Positions 1 through 9,367 of a stretch of 64,000 bases of DNA are shown here, in pieces; within the stretch, counting starts at the first letter, position 1, and each line of letters starts with the position of its first letter. Position numbers and translations under genes: made by a program. The notes under the pieces are model-generated. The model saw only the letters and a program-made list of their open reading frames with translations. It was not told the DNA's origin and did not search any database. Origin of the DNA: Pseudomonadota bacterium (GTDB taxonomy: Bacteria; Pseudomonadota; Alphaproteobacteria; Rhizobiales; Tepidamorphaceae); the NCBI GenBank assembly GCA_023458595.1, contig JAEWYT010000057.1:70775-134774 (forward strand). Direction: 5' to 3'.

Positions 1-390
1 CGGCTCGAGGTCTACGGCACCGACTACGACACGCCGGACGGCACCTGCGTCCGCGACTACATCCACGTTTCCGACCTCGCCCGTGCGCATCTCCTGGCGC
101 TCGACCATCTGCGCGCCAGCAGCGAGAATCTGGTGCTGAACTGCGGTTACGGGCGCGGATTCTCGGTTTTTCAGGTGATCGATGCCGTAAAACGGGCCTC
201 GAACGTCGATTTCGAGGTGCGCACGACGGACCGTCGTCCGGGCGATCCGGCCGCCCTCGTCGCGGCGGCGGGCCGAATCCGGGAGAAACTCGGCTGGAAT
301 CCGGAGCGCGAGGAACTCGACCTGATCGTCGCCGACGCGCTGAACTGGGAGCGGCATCTGATGGAAGGCGGCGCCGGGGGCGGGGATTAG
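1..390 (+). CDS. galE: UDP-glucose 4-epimerase, C-terminal part (5' end outside window)
   Basis: The reading frame is open from the first base and ends in TAG at 388-390, giving 129 residues. The opening residues (VYGTDYDTPDGTCVRDYIHV) carry the GT(D/N)YxTxDGTxxRDYIHVxDLAxAH signature of GalE, followed by the LNxGxGxGxSVxxV segment that closes the extended SDR fold. The enzyme interconverts UDP-glucose and UDP-galactose with bound NAD in the cytoplasm and supplies galactosyl donors for envelope glycans. The N-terminal Rossmann fold and the YxxxK catalytic pair lie upstream of the window and cannot be checked. Family assignment is firm. Confidence 0.93.
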   Translation, partial: RLEVYGTDYDTPDGTCVRDYIHVSDLARAHLLALDHLRASSENLVLNCGYGRGFSVFQVIDAVKRASNVDFEVRTTDRRPGDPAALVAAAGRIREKLGWNPEREELDLIVADALNWERHLMEGGAGGGD

Positions 391-569
391 CCGCTTCGAA
401 ACGCGCCTGCCGCCCGTCACAAGCCCATCGGCAGCCCGCAATCCGCCCGGCGGCGAACGGCCGCCCGCGCGGTCACCATAACCGCGATCCGGGGCCGTGC
501 CGGCCCGCGCGCGGTGGCCGGACGGCGCATTCCCCGCTATATTCGGTCGGCGGGGGAAGGGGGTGCCGC

Positions 570-605
570 CCCACATGGCGCGGCGGGCCCACATGGCGCG
601 GCGGG
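570..605. repeat. 18-bp exact tandem duplication
   Basis: The unit cccacatggcgcggcggg occurs twice back to back (570-587 and 588-605), ending 27 bases before the start of the next gene. It lies in the 5' leader or promoter zone of the DUF459 gene, so the copy number could alter leader length. No function is known. Confidence 0.8.
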
Positions 606-632
606 CCGCGCGACGATTGAAGGCTTGAAGCG

Positions 633-1883
633 ATGTTCCGTTCAGTCCCCCGGTTGATCCTGGCGCTGGCGCTGGTCACGACGGCCGTCGGCGCGACGGC
701 GCCCGCGCATGCGCAGGGCGTCACCGTATCGCAGCAGCGCAAGGATCCGATCTCCTCGTTCTTCAAGTCGCTGTTCGGGGGCATCACCCGCAAGTCCCAG
801 CCGAGCCGCACGCTGAAGACGCCGCAACGCAACGTCGGCGCCGGCAGCACCGGCAAGGCCGTCCGGCAGCGGGCGCCCGCCGTCGTCGCCGCGGAGAAGG
901 CGGAGGACGCCAAGCGGGTCGCCGTATTCGGCGACTTCTTCGCCGACGGACTGCAGTCCGGCCTGACCGAAGCGTTCCTCGAATCGTCGACCGTCGTCGT
1001 CGACGGCCAGAACAACGCGAGCTCCGGCCTGGTGCGCGAGGACCATTTCAACTGGCCGGCGTTCCTGTCGGGCTGGCTCGCCGATCCGCAGAAGAAGACC
1101 GACATCGCCGTGATCATGATCGGCGCCAACGACCGCCAGGCGCTTTCGGACGCCGCCGGCGAGCACGAGCCGCGCAGCGACCGCTGGCGCGAACTCTATG
1201 CCGAACGCGTCGATGCGATCATCAAGATCTTCGCCGATCGGAAGGTGCCGCTCTACTGGGTGTCGCTGCCGCCGGTGGCCTCGGGCCGGCTGGGGCAGGA
1301 CTACGCCTATTTCAACGAGCTGTTCCGCGAGCGCGCCTATCGCCACGGCATCGAGTTCGTCGATATCTGGAACAGCTTCGTCGACGAGGCCGGCAACTAC
1401 GCGGCGGCCGGGCCGGACATCAACGGCGAGCGCCGCCAGCTTCGCGCCGAGGACGGCCTGCATTTCACGGCCGCCGGCAACCGCAAGCTCGCCCACTTCG
1501 TCGCCCGCGAGATCCGCCGCGACTTCGGCCGCGACGGCGGCCTGTTCCTGGCGCTGCCGCAGGGCCCGTCGGGCCCGCAGCCGTTCATGCCGAGCGACGA
1601 GCAGCTGCGCACGGGCGTCGGCGAGGTGGTGGCGCTGACGGGCGCGCAGGGCGGCACCGGCACGGCGCTTGCCGGAGGCCCCGAGCCGACCCCCGAGGCG
1701 CCGCGCGACTCGGCCTATCGCCAGGTGATCCTCGAAGGCGAGACGCCCGAAACCGAGCTCGGCCGCGCCGACGATTTCAGCTGGCCGCGCAAGAGCGCGC
1801 CGCTGCCCACCGCCCAGATCCCCGAACGGACCGAACCGGCGGTCGAGGGCGCGCCGGGAGAAGACGGCAGCAGCGGAAGCTGA
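633..1883 (+). CDS. Secreted DUF459 / SGNH-hydrolase-like protein
   Basis: This 416-aa protein has a cleavable signal peptide (residues 1-28, ending AHAQ) and a low-complexity linker to about residue 93. An SGNH/GDSL-like domain (DUF459) follows, at about 94-300. The block-I motif reads G100-D101-F102, with Phe where the GDSL serine would be. Block III is present as G164-A-N-D167 and block V as D274-G-L-H277. The C-terminal 110 residues are Pro/Ala/Gly-rich and probably disordered. It is exported to the periplasm or envelope. Substrate is unknown, and with no visible nucleophile it may be catalytically altered or act as a binding protein. Confidence 0.82.
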   Translation: MFRSVPRLILALALVTTAVGATAPAHAQGVTVSQQRKDPISSFFKSLFGGITRKSQPSRTLKTPQRNVGAGSTGKAVRQRAPAVVAAEKAEDAKRVAVFGDFFADGLQSGLTEAFLESSTVVVDGQNNASSGLVREDHFNWPAFLSGWLADPQKKTDIAVIMIGANDRQALSDAAGEHEPRSDRWRELYAERVDAIIKIFADRKVPLYWVSLPPVASGRLGQDYAYFNELFRERAYRHGIEFVDIWNSFVDEAGNYAAAGPDINGERRQLRAEDGLHFTAAGNRKLAHFVAREIRRDFGRDGGLFLALPQGPSGPQPFMPSDEQLRTGVGEVVALTGAQGGTGTALAGGPEPTPEAPRDSAYRQVILEGETPETELGRADDFSWPRKSAPLPTAQIPERTEPAVEGAPGEDGSSGS

Positions 1884-1905
1884 CCCTTCCGCCGCCGCGC
1901 GTGTC

Positions 1906-1961
1906 GGCGGTCGGCCCTGGGCGGTCGGCCCTGGGCGGTCGGCCCTGGGTGGTCGGCCCCG
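1906..1961. repeat. 14-bp tandem repeat, four copies
   Basis: Four consecutive 14-bp units (ggcggtcggccctg, with the last copy diverged at two positions) fill the gap between the DUF459 gene and the end of gltD. They stop exactly at the gltD stop codon at 1962. The array sits between convergent genes and has no recognisable terminator. Confidence 0.85.
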
Positions 1962-3380
1962 TCAGCGCGGCAGCGTGGTCTCGCCCATCAGCGCCAGGTC
2001 GACGGCGCGGGCGGCCTGGCGGCCCTCGCGGATCGCCCAGACCACCAGCGACTGGCCGCGGCGCATGTCGCCGCAGGCGAAGACCCGCCCGTTCGACGTG
2101 CGATAGCTCACCGTGTCGGCGAGCACGTTGCCGCGGACGTCGAGATCGAGGCCGAGCTGCTCGATCACGCCCTCCTGGACCGGGCCGAGGAAGCCCATCG
2201 CGAGCAGCACGAGATCGGCCTTGATCTGGAACTCGGTGCCGGGGATCGGCTGCAGCTTGTCGTCGGCGCGCACGCAGTCGAGATGGGTGACGTGGCCGTT
2301 CTTGCCGACGAGCCTGCGGGTCAGCACCGAGAAGTCGCGCTCGGCGCCTTCCTCCTGGCTCGAGGAGGTGCGCAGCTTGAGCGGCCAGTCCGGCCAGGTG
2401 AGCGCCTTGTCCTCCTTCTCCGGCGGACGCGGCATGATCTCCAGCTGGGTCACCGACAGGGCGCCCTGGCGGATCGAGGTGCCGATGCAGTCGGAGCCCG
2501 TGTCGCCGCCGCCGATGACGATGACGTCCTTGCGGCCGGCGAGGATCGGCGTGACGTTGCCGAGCGGCTCCTCGCCGACGCGGCGGTTCTGCTGCGGCAG
2601 GAATTCCATGGCGAAGTGGACGCCGTTGAGGTCGCGGCCGGGCACGGGGAGGTCGCGCGGCTTCTCCGCCCCGCCGGCGAGCACGATCATGTCGTGGCGC
2701 TCCAGCAGCTCCTCGGCCGTCACGTCGACGCCGACATGGACGTTGCAGTCGAAGACGACGCCCTCGGCCTCCATCTGCGCGACGCGGCGGTCGATGTTGC
2801 CCTTCTCCAGCTTGAAGTCGGGGATGCCGTAGCGCAGCAGGCCGCCGGGGCGGGCGTTCTTCTCGTAGACGTGGACGGTGTGGCCGGCGCGGGCGAGCTG
2901 CTGGGCGCAGGCCAGACCGGCCGGGCCCGAGCCGACGACGCCGACGGAGTGGCCGGTGCGGCGCCCGGGCGGCTGCGGGCGGATCCAGCCGTTCGCCCAG
3001 CCGCGGTCGACGATCGCGCACTCGATCGTCTTGATGGTGACCGGGACGTCCTGGATGTTCAGCGTGCACGACGCCTCGCACGGGGCGGGGCAGATGCGGC
3101 CGGTGAACTCCGGGAAGTTGTTGGTGGAGTGCAGGTTGGCGAGCGCCGTCTCCCACTTGCCGTTGTAGACGAGGTCGTTCCAGTCCGGGATCTGGTTGTT
3201 CACCGGACAGCCGTTGTGGCAGTAGGGGATGCCGCAGTCCATGCAGCGGGCCGCCTGGTCGCGGGTCGCCTCCTCGGACAGCGGGATCACGAACTCGCGG
3301 TAGTGGCGCACGCGGTCGGAGGCCGGCGCATAGCGCCGGTCGCGGCGGTCGATCTCGAGAAAACCTGTTACCTTGCCCAC
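1962..3380 (-). CDS. gltD: Glutamate synthase (NADPH) small subunit
   Basis: 472 aa, the usual length for GltD. The N-terminus carries the Cys clusters for two [4Fe-4S] centres (RCMDCGIPYCHNGCP at about 40-55 and CPAPCEASC at about 96-105). It then has a FAD-binding Rossmann motif (VVGSGPAGL at about 148) and a second, NADPH-binding GGGDTGSD motif near residue 294. It passes electrons from NADPH through FAD and Fe-S centres to GltB for glutamate formation from glutamine and 2-oxoglutarate. It starts four bases after the gltB stop, so the two genes form one transcript. A typical housekeeping nitrogen-assimilation gene. Confidence 0.96.
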   Translation of the reverse strand: MGKVTGFLEIDRRDRRYAPASDRVRHYREFVIPLSEEATRDQAARCMDCGIPYCHNGCPVNNQIPDWNDLVYNGKWETALANLHSTNNFPEFTGRICPAPCEASCTLNIQDVPVTIKTIECAIVDRGWANGWIRPQPPGRRTGHSVGVVGSGPAGLACAQQLARAGHTVHVYEKNARPGGLLRYGIPDFKLEKGNIDRRVAQMEAEGVVFDCNVHVGVDVTAEELLERHDMIVLAGGAEKPRDLPVPGRDLNGVHFAMEFLPQQNRRVGEEPLGNVTPILAGRKDVIVIGGGDTGSDCIGTSIRQGALSVTQLEIMPRPPEKEDKALTWPDWPLKLRTSSSQEEGAERDFSVLTRRLVGKNGHVTHLDCVRADDKLQPIPGTEFQIKADLVLLAMGFLGPVQEGVIEQLGLDLDVRGNVLADTVSYRTSNGRVFACGDMRRGQSLVVWAIREGRQAARAVDLALMGETTLPR

Positions 3381-3384
3381 GTGA

Positions 3385-6300
3385 TCACTCTCCGGCCCGC
3401 GCCATGTAGGGCGCGTCTTCCTGTTGCCGCGCCAGTTCCGCGAGCGCGCGGCGGTATTCCACCGGCATCACCTTGCGGAACTTCGGCAGATACTCGCTCC
3501 ACTGCTCCAGGATCGCGGCGGCGCGTGTCGAGCCGGTGAAGCGGGCGTGGTTGGCGATGAGCTGGTGCAGGCGCTCGGCGTCGTGGCGGCTCATGTCGGC
3601 CATGACGTCGATCAGGCCCTTGTACTCGATGTCGCCGCCGTGATGGTGCAGCTTCTCGAGCAGGTCGTCCTCCTCGGAGACCGGCTCGAGCTCGACCATC
3701 GACAGGTTGCAGCGCGAGGCGAAGGTGCCGTCCTCGTCGAGCACGTAGGCGATGCCGCCCGACATGCCTGCGGCGAAGTTGCGGCCGGAGGCGCCGAGCA
3801 CGACGACGACACCGCCGGTCATGTATTCGCAGCAGTGGTCGCCGGCGCCCTCGACGACGGCGACGGCGCCCGAGTTGCGCACGGCGAAGCGCTCGCCGGC
3901 GACGCCGCGGAAGTAGCACTCGCCGGAGATCGCGCCGTAGAGGACCGTGTTGCCGACGATGATCGACTGCTCGGGGATCGCCGGGCACTTCTCGTCCGGA
4001 CGCACGACGATGCGGCCGCCGGAAAGTCCTTTGCCGACATAGTCGTTGGCGTCGCCGATCAGCTCCAGCGAGACGCCGTGGGCGAGGAAGGCGCCGAAGC
4101 TCTGGCCGCCGGTGCCGCGGAGCGTGACGGCGATCGTGTCCTCGGGCAGGCCGGCATGGCCGTAGCGCTTGGCGACCTCGCCCGACAGCATGGCGCCGGC
4201 GGTGCGGTCGGTGTTGCCGATCGTGTCCTCGATGCGGACGGGCGTGCGGCTCTCGAGCGCCGGCGCCGCCTTGTCGATCAGGCGGCGGTCGAGAATGTCG
4301 TGAATCGGATGGTCCTGCTCCTCGCAATGGAAGATCGCGACGCCCTGCGGCGCGGCGGGCTTGTGGAACAGCCGCGAGAAGTCGAGGCCCTTCGCCTTCC
4401 AGTGCGACACTGCCTCGGTCTTGTCGAGCATCTGCATCTGCCCGACCATCTCGTCCATGGTGCGGTAGCCGAGCTCGGCCATCATCTCGCGCACTTCCTC
4501 GGCGACGAAGAAGAGGTAGTTGATGACGTGCTCCGGCTTGCCGGTGAAGCGCTTGCGCAGCACCGGGTCCTGGGTGGCGACGCCGACCGGGCAGGTGTTC
4601 AGGTGGCACTTGCGCATCATGATGCAGCCGGCCGCGATCAGCGGCGCGGTGGCGAGGCCGAACTCGTCGGCGCCGAGCAACGCGCCGACGACGACGTCGC
4701 GGCCGGTGCGGATGCCGCCGTCGACCTGCACGGCGATGCGGCCGCGCAGCCGGTTGGCGACCAGCGTCTGGTGGGTCTCGGCCAGACCGATCTCCCACGG
4801 GCTGCCGGCATGCTTGATCGAGGTCAGCGGCGAGGCGCCGGTTCCGCCCTCGTAGCCGGAGATCGTCACGTGGTCGGCGCGCGCCTTGGCGACGCCGGCG
4901 GCGACCGTGCCGACGCCGACCTCGGAGACGAGCTTCACCGAGATGTCGGCGGCCGGATTGGCGTTCTTCAGGTCGAAGATGAGCTGCGCCAGGTCCTCGA
5001 TCGAATAGATGTCGTGGTGCGGCGGCGGCGAGATCAGGCCGACGCCGGGCGTGGAGTGGCGCACCTTGGCGATGACCGCGTCGACCTTGTGGCCGGGCAA
5101 TTGGCCGCCTTCGCCGGGCTTGGCGCCCTGCGCCATCTTGATCTGGATCATGTCGGCGTTGACGAGATACTCCGTCGTCACGCCGAAGCGGCCGGAGGCG
5201 ACCTGCTTGATCGCCGAGCGCATGGAGTCGCCGTTGGGCAGCGGCTTGTAGCGGTCGGGCTCCTCGCCGCCCTCGCCGGTGTTCGACTTGCCGCCGACCC
5301 GGTTCATGGCGATCGCCAGCGTCGTGTGCGCCTCGCGGCTGATCGAGCCGTAGGACATGGCGCCGGTGGAGAAGCGGCGCACGATGTCGGCCGCCGGCTC
5401 CACCTCGTCGAGCGGCACCGGCCCGCGGCCGTCTTCGTCCGCCGACCGGATGCGGAACAGCGAGCGGATGGTGAGGTGCCTGTCCTCGCTCTCGTTCACG
5501 AGGCGCGAGAACTCGCGGTAGCGGTCCTGCGCGTTGCCGCGCACGGCATGCTGCAGGGCGGCCACGGTGTCGGGCCGCCAGACGTGGGACTCGCCGCGGA
5601 AGCGGAAGGCGTAGTCGCCGCCGACCTCGAGCGCGTTCTCCAGAACCGGGGAATCGCCGAACGCGGCGCGGTGGCGGCGGACCGTCTCCTCGGCGACCTC
5701 GGCGAGGCCGACGCCTTCGATGGTCGTCGCCGTGCCGGTGAAGTACTTGTCGACGAACCCCTGCGACAGCCCGACGGCGTCGAAGATCTGCGCGCCGCAA
5801 TAGGACTGGTAGGTCGAGATGCCCATCTTGGCGATGACCTTGAGGATGCCCTTGTCGATCGACTTGATGTAGCGGTGGACGACCTCGTCCTCGTCGACCT
5901 CCTCGGGGAAGTCGGCCTTCATGACGGCGAGGGTGTCGAAGGCGAGATAGGGGTTGATCGCCTCGGCGCCGTAGCCGGCGAGCACGCAGAAGTGATGCAC
6001 CTCGCGCGCCTCGCCGGTCTCCACGACGAGGCCGACCGAGGTACGCAGGCCCTTGCGGATCAGGTGGTTGTGGACGGCGGCGGTGGCCAGCAGCGCCGGG
6101 ATCGGCACGCGCTCGGGACCGACCAGCCGGTCGGACAGGATGATGATGTTGAAGCCGGCGTGGACGGCGGCCTCGGCGCGCTCGCACAGGCGGTCGAGCG
6201 CCATGCGCATGCCGTCGATGCCGCGGTCGGCGCCGAAGGTGATGTCGAGCGTCTGGGTCTGGAACTGGTTGTCGGCGATGTCGCCGATCACCCGGATCTT

Positions 6301-8076
6301 CTCCAGGTCGTCGTTGGTCAGGATCGGCTGGCGCACCTCGAGGCGCTTCAGCGTCGACACGCCCTCGGCGTCGAACAGGTTCGGCCGCGGCCCGATGAAG
6401 GAGACGAGGCTCATCACCAGCTCCTCGCGGATCGAGTCGATCGGCGGGTTGGTGACCTGGGCGAAGTTCTGCTTGAAGTAGTTGTAGAGCAGCTTCGAAT
6501 GGTCCGACAGCGCGGCGATCGGCGCGTCGTTGCCCATCGAGCCGACGGCCTCCTGGCCGGTCGTGGCCATCGGCGCGAGCAGGATCTTCAGGTCCTCCTG
6601 GGTGTAGCCGAAGGCCTGCTGGCGATCGAGCAGGCTGACGTTGGTGCGCGGCGCTGTGCTGCGGACCGGCGGCAGCTCCTCGAGCACGATCTGGGTGCGG
6701 GCCAGCCACTCGCGGTAGGGATGGGCGCGGGCGAGCCGGGCCTTGATCTCCTCGTCGGAGATGATGCGGCCCTCCTGGAGGTCGATCAGCAGCATCTTGC
6801 CGGGCTGCAGGCGCCACTTGCGGACGATCTTCTCCTCGGGGATCGAGAGGACGCCCATCTCCGAGGCCATGACGACGCGGTCGTCGTCGGTGACGAACCA
6901 GCGGGCCGGGCGCAGGCCGTTGCGGTCCAGCGTCGCGCCGATCTGGCGGCCGTCGGTGAAGGCGACGGCGGCGGGGCCGTCCCACGGCTCCATCAGGGCG
7001 GCGTGATACTCGTAGAAGGCGCGCCGCTCCTCGTCCATGAGAGGATTGCCGGCCCAGGCCTCCGGGATCATCGTCATGACCGCGTGGGCGAGGTCGTAGC
7101 CGCCCTCGATCAGGAACTCGAGGGCGTTGTCGAAGCAGGCCGTGTCGGACTGGCCCTCGTAGGAGATCGGCCAGATCTTCGAGATGTCCTCGCCGAACAG
7201 CGGCGTGGCGACGGAGGCCTGGCGGGCGGCCATCCAGTTGACGTTGCCGCGCAGGGTGTTGATCTCGCCGTTGTGGGCGACCATCCGGTAGGGATGGGCG
7301 AGCGGCCAGCTCGGGAAGGTGTTGGTCGAGAAGCGCTGGTGGACGAGCGCCAGCGCGGAGGCGAAGCGCGGGTCCGTCAGGTCCTTGTAGTAGGCGCCGA
7401 GCTGGTAGGCGAGGAACATGCCCTTGTAGACGAGCGTGCGCGAGGACAGCGACACCGGATAGTAGTCCGGCGTCTCGGGCCGGCCCGGCTCGAGGCGGCG
7501 GTTGGAGACGATCTTGCGGATCAGGTAGAGCCTGCGCTCGAAAACGTCCTGGTCGGCGATGTCGGCGGACCGGCCGATGAAGACCTGCAGGTGCTTCGGC
7601 TCGGTGGCGATCACCGTCTCCGACAGGCAGGAATTGTCGACCGGCACCTCGCGCCAGCCGAGCAGGGTCTGGCCGTTCTCGGCGATCGCCTCTTCCCAGA
7701 GCGCACGCATGGCCGCCTCGGCGGCGGGGTCGCGCGGCATGAAGATGTGGCCGACGCCGTAGTGGCCGACCGGCGGCAGCCCGAAGCCGAGCGCGGCGCA
7801 TTCCTCGCGCAGGAAGGCGTCCGGGATCTGCACCAGCATGCCGGCGCCGTCGCCCATCAGCGGATCGGCGCCGACCGCGCCGCGGTGGGTCAGGTTGACG
7901 AGGATCTCGAGGCCCTGCTCGACGATGCCGTGGCTCGCCGCGCCTTTCATGTGGGCGACGAAGCCGACGCCGCAGGCGTCGCGCTCGTGCGCCGGGTCGA
8001 ACAGACCTTCGGCGGCCGGCCGTCCGGGCATCCGCAGCGCCGCCGCAGGCATCCGAACCGTCTTCTCAGCACCCAT
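3385..8076 (-). CDS. gltB: Glutamate synthase (NADPH) large subunit
   Basis: 1563 aa. The N-terminal propeptide of about 34 residues precedes Cys35 in the motif ERDACGVGF, the N-terminal nucleophile of the class II glutaminase domain. The central domain and the FMN-binding synthase domain follow (GGIRTGRDV near the flavin site). The 3Fe-4S cysteines lie in MMRKCHLNTCPVG, and the C-terminal beta-helix GXGXG domain closes the protein. It hydrolyses glutamine and channels ammonia to 2-oxoglutarate. It is first in the gltBD operon. The 565-bp region upstream is shared with the divergent bufferin operon. Confidence 0.97.
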   Translation of the reverse strand: MGAEKTVRMPAAALRMPGRPAAEGLFDPAHERDACGVGFVAHMKGAASHGIVEQGLEILVNLTHRGAVGADPLMGDGAGMLVQIPDAFLREECAALGFGLPPVGHYGVGHIFMPRDPAAEAAMRALWEEAIAENGQTLLGWREVPVDNSCLSETVIATEPKHLQVFIGRSADIADQDVFERRLYLIRKIVSNRRLEPGRPETPDYYPVSLSSRTLVYKGMFLAYQLGAYYKDLTDPRFASALALVHQRFSTNTFPSWPLAHPYRMVAHNGEINTLRGNVNWMAARQASVATPLFGEDISKIWPISYEGQSDTACFDNALEFLIEGGYDLAHAVMTMIPEAWAGNPLMDEERRAFYEYHAALMEPWDGPAAVAFTDGRQIGATLDRNGLRPARWFVTDDDRVVMASEMGVLSIPEEKIVRKWRLQPGKMLLIDLQEGRIISDEEIKARLARAHPYREWLARTQIVLEELPPVRSTAPRTNVSLLDRQQAFGYTQEDLKILLAPMATTGQEAVGSMGNDAPIAALSDHSKLLYNYFKQNFAQVTNPPIDSIREELVMSLVSFIGPRPNLFDAEGVSTLKRLEVRQPILTNDDLEKIRVIGDIADNQFQTQTLDITFGADRGIDGMRMALDRLCERAEAAVHAGFNIIILSDRLVGPERVPIPALLATAAVHNHLIRKGLRTSVGLVVETGEAREVHHFCVLAGYGAEAINPYLAFDTLAVMKADFPEEVDEDEVVHRYIKSIDKGILKVIAKMGISTYQSYCGAQIFDAVGLSQGFVDKYFTGTATTIEGVGLAEVAEETVRRHRAAFGDSPVLENALEVGGDYAFRFRGESHVWRPDTVAALQHAVRGNAQDRYREFSRLVNESEDRHLTIRSLFRIRSADEDGRGPVPLDEVEPAADIVRRFSTGAMSYGSISREAHTTLAIAMNRVGGKSNTGEGGEEPDRYKPLPNGDSMRSAIKQVASGRFGVTTEYLVNADMIQIKMAQGAKPGEGGQLPGHKVDAVIAKVRHSTPGVGLISPPPHHDIYSIEDLAQLIFDLKNANPAADISVKLVSEVGVGTVAAGVAKARADHVTISGYEGGTGASPLTSIKHAGSPWEIGLAETHQTLVANRLRGRIAVQVDGGIRTGRDVVVGALLGADEFGLATAPLIAAGCIMMRKCHLNTCPVGVATQDPVLRKRFTGKPEHVINYLFFVAEEVREMMAELGYRTMDEMVGQMQMLDKTEAVSHWKAKGLDFSRLFHKPAAPQGVAIFHCEEQDHPIHDILDRRLIDKAAPALESRTPVRIEDTIGNTDRTAGAMLSGEVAKRYGHAGLPEDTIAVTLRGTGGQSFGAFLAHGVSLELIGDANDYVGKGLSGGRIVVRPDEKCPAIPEQSIIVGNTVLYGAISGECYFRGVAGERFAVRNSGAVAVVEGAGDHCCEYMTGGVVVVLGASGRNFAAGMSGGIAYVLDEDGTFASRCNLSMVELEPVSEEDDLLEKLHHHGGDIEYKGLIDVMADMSRHDAERLHQLIANHARFTGSTRAAAILEQWSEYLPKFRKVMPVEYRRALAELARQQEDAPYMARAGE

Positions 8077-8641
8077 GTCTTCCGCTCCCTACCCAGTTCG
8101 CCCCGTCCCCGGCGGCGCGTCGTCCCTCGGTCCGCCCGGCCTCGTGAAACCGGTCGGCCCGTCGGATCGGTTCGTTTTTGCCGTTGGTCCGCGCCGGAAG
8201 TCCGGAGCAGCCGTTCGGTCGGCGAGCCGGGCCACGCTGCCCGTCACGCCGGTTCCGGCCCGCTTTCCGACCCGCCCCGCCTCGAACCGCCGCTTTCCGT
8301 GAACGGGCGGTGATCCGCAAATTGGGTCAGTAAGACTGTCCTATCCTTCCGCGCAAAATGCCAGATTTACCCGCCGTCCGCAAGGCCGTACGCGCACGAT
8401 TGTTGCGTAGGATAGCGCCAATGCGACAGATCCGGAAATGTTCCGTGGATCGGCGCGATTTGAACGAAAACACGAAAACTCGCGCGAGGTCGCAAAAGCG
8501 TAACGCCAAGTTGACTTCCACTTGAAGGATTGCCCGGCGCAGTGTCGCGTCGCCGACGGGCCGACCGGCCCAGGCGCCGCAGGGACACGAAAACCGGTGC
8601 GGCGAGAGTATCTCGAGGGCGAACCTCAAGGGAGAGAGAGC
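8077..8641. other. 565-bp divergent intergenic region (gltB / bufferin operon)
   Basis: No credible coding frame was seen here; the apparent open frames lack start signals and family resemblance. It must carry the gltB promoter (minus) and the promoter of the bufferin operon (plus). The half nearest the bufferin genes (8320-8540) is less GC-rich than the surroundings, as expected of a regulatory region. Confidence 0.5.
8500..8526 (+). promoter_or_regulatory. Possible ECF-sigma-like promoter of the bufferin operon
   Basis: GTAACG at 8500-8505 is followed after 17 bases by TGAA (8523-8526). This resembles, with mismatches, the GTAAC...CGAA form of ECF sigma promoters reported for bufferin-type operons in Caulobacter. 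A TTGACT hexamer at 8511-8516 lies inside it and could instead be a housekeeping -35. Tentative. Confidence 0.25.
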
Positions 8642-8929
8642 ATGAACACCACCAGGACCCTGACGGCGCTCGCCGTCGCCGGCGCCATGGCGACCGCGCT
8701 GTCGCTGACCGCCGCGCCGAAGCAGGCCAGCGCGCAGGACATGGAGAAATGCTACGGCGTCGCCATGAAGGGACAGAACGACTGCAAGGCCGGCGCGCAC
8801 GACTGCAAGGGACACTCGACCGTCGATTTCGACGGCCAGTCCTTCAAGATGGTCGCCAAGGGCACCTGCACGGCGATGCAGACGCCGGAAGGCCCCGGCT
8901 CGCTGGAGCCGATCAACCGTCCGTCCTGA
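8642..8929 (+). CDS. bufA1: Bufferin-type RiPP precursor (DUF2282 family), copy 1
   Basis: 95 aa, ATG at 8642 behind the purine-rich ribosome binding site gggagagagag. Residues 1-31 form a signal peptide ending in ASAQ. The mature part carries the DUF2282 signature with four cysteines (EKCYGVAMKGQNDC, HDCKG, KGTC). In bufferins the MNIO enzyme converts selected cysteines to thiooxazole-type heterocycles, and the exported peptide binds copper; that chemistry is family knowledge and is not visible here. A second precursor follows at 9036, then the modification genes. The Lys/His-rich region around the second and third Cys differs from copy 2, suggesting functional divergence. Confidence 0.88.
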   Translation: MNTTRTLTALAVAGAMATALSLTAAPKQASAQDMEKCYGVAMKGQNDCKAGAHDCKGHSTVDFDGQSFKMVAKGTCTAMQTPEGPGSLEPINRPS

Positions 8930-9035
8930 CCACCGACGATCGAGAATGGAATGCCGGCGCGATCCGCCGGCATTCCGAATCCCGCTAGAATCGCCGACGG
9001 ACGCGAAGCCGCGTCCCGCCAACAGGAGCGACCAC

Positions 9036-9326
9036 ATGAACAGGACAAAGACCACCGCCGCCGTCATCGCCGGCGCGCTCGCAGCCGCCGTTTCCTCGGC
9101 GTCGCCGCCCGCGCAGGCGCAGGAAATGGAGAAGTGCTACGGCGTCGCGCTGAAGGGCCAGAACGATTGCGCCGCCGGCCCCGGCACGACCTGCGCGGGA
9201 ACGTCGAAGGTCGATTACCAGGGCAACTCCTGGAAGCTCGTCCCCAAGGGCACCTGCGCGACGGTGTCGCTGCCCGGCGACCGCACCGGCAGCCTGCAAC
9301 CCTTGACGCGCGACCTGCCGAGCTGA
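9036..9326 (+). CDS. bufA1: Bufferin-type RiPP precursor (DUF2282 family), copy 2
   Basis: 96 aa, ATG at 9036 preceded by aggag at 9024-9028. It has a signal peptide of about 29 residues (ending AQAQ) and then a core closely similar to the preceding gene (EKCYGVALKGQNDC, TTCAG, KGTC). All four cysteines are conserved in position. It ends TRDLPS. The two precursor genes are 106 bp apart and clearly a tandem duplication, with the core better conserved than the signal peptide. The product is inferred to be exported and modified by the MNIO enzyme encoded immediately downstream. Confidence 0.88.
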   Translation: MNRTKTTAAVIAGALAAAVSSASPPAQAQEMEKCYGVALKGQNDCAAGPGTTCAGTSKVDYQGNSWKLVPKGTCATVSLPGDRTGSLQPLTRDLPS

Positions 9327-9367
9327 GCCGTCGGACGCGCCCGCACCTTCGCCGACGGAGGCATGAG

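Noticed and set aside
473..1496. Open minus-strand frames opposite the DUF459 gene (473-1129 and 642-1496)
   Set aside because: They mirror a well-supported plus-strand gene with signal peptide and SGNH blocks; their products are Arg/Ala-rich strings without family resemblance.
2283..8313. Very long plus-strand frames opposite gltB and gltD (e.g. 3424-8313)
   Set aside because: Antisense shadows of high-GC genes with strong third-position bias; products are Val/Ala/Asp/His-rich low-complexity sequences.
8327..9067. 246-codon minus frame over the bufferin precursors
   Set aside because: Opposite strand to two clear DUF2282 genes, no ribosome binding site and no family.
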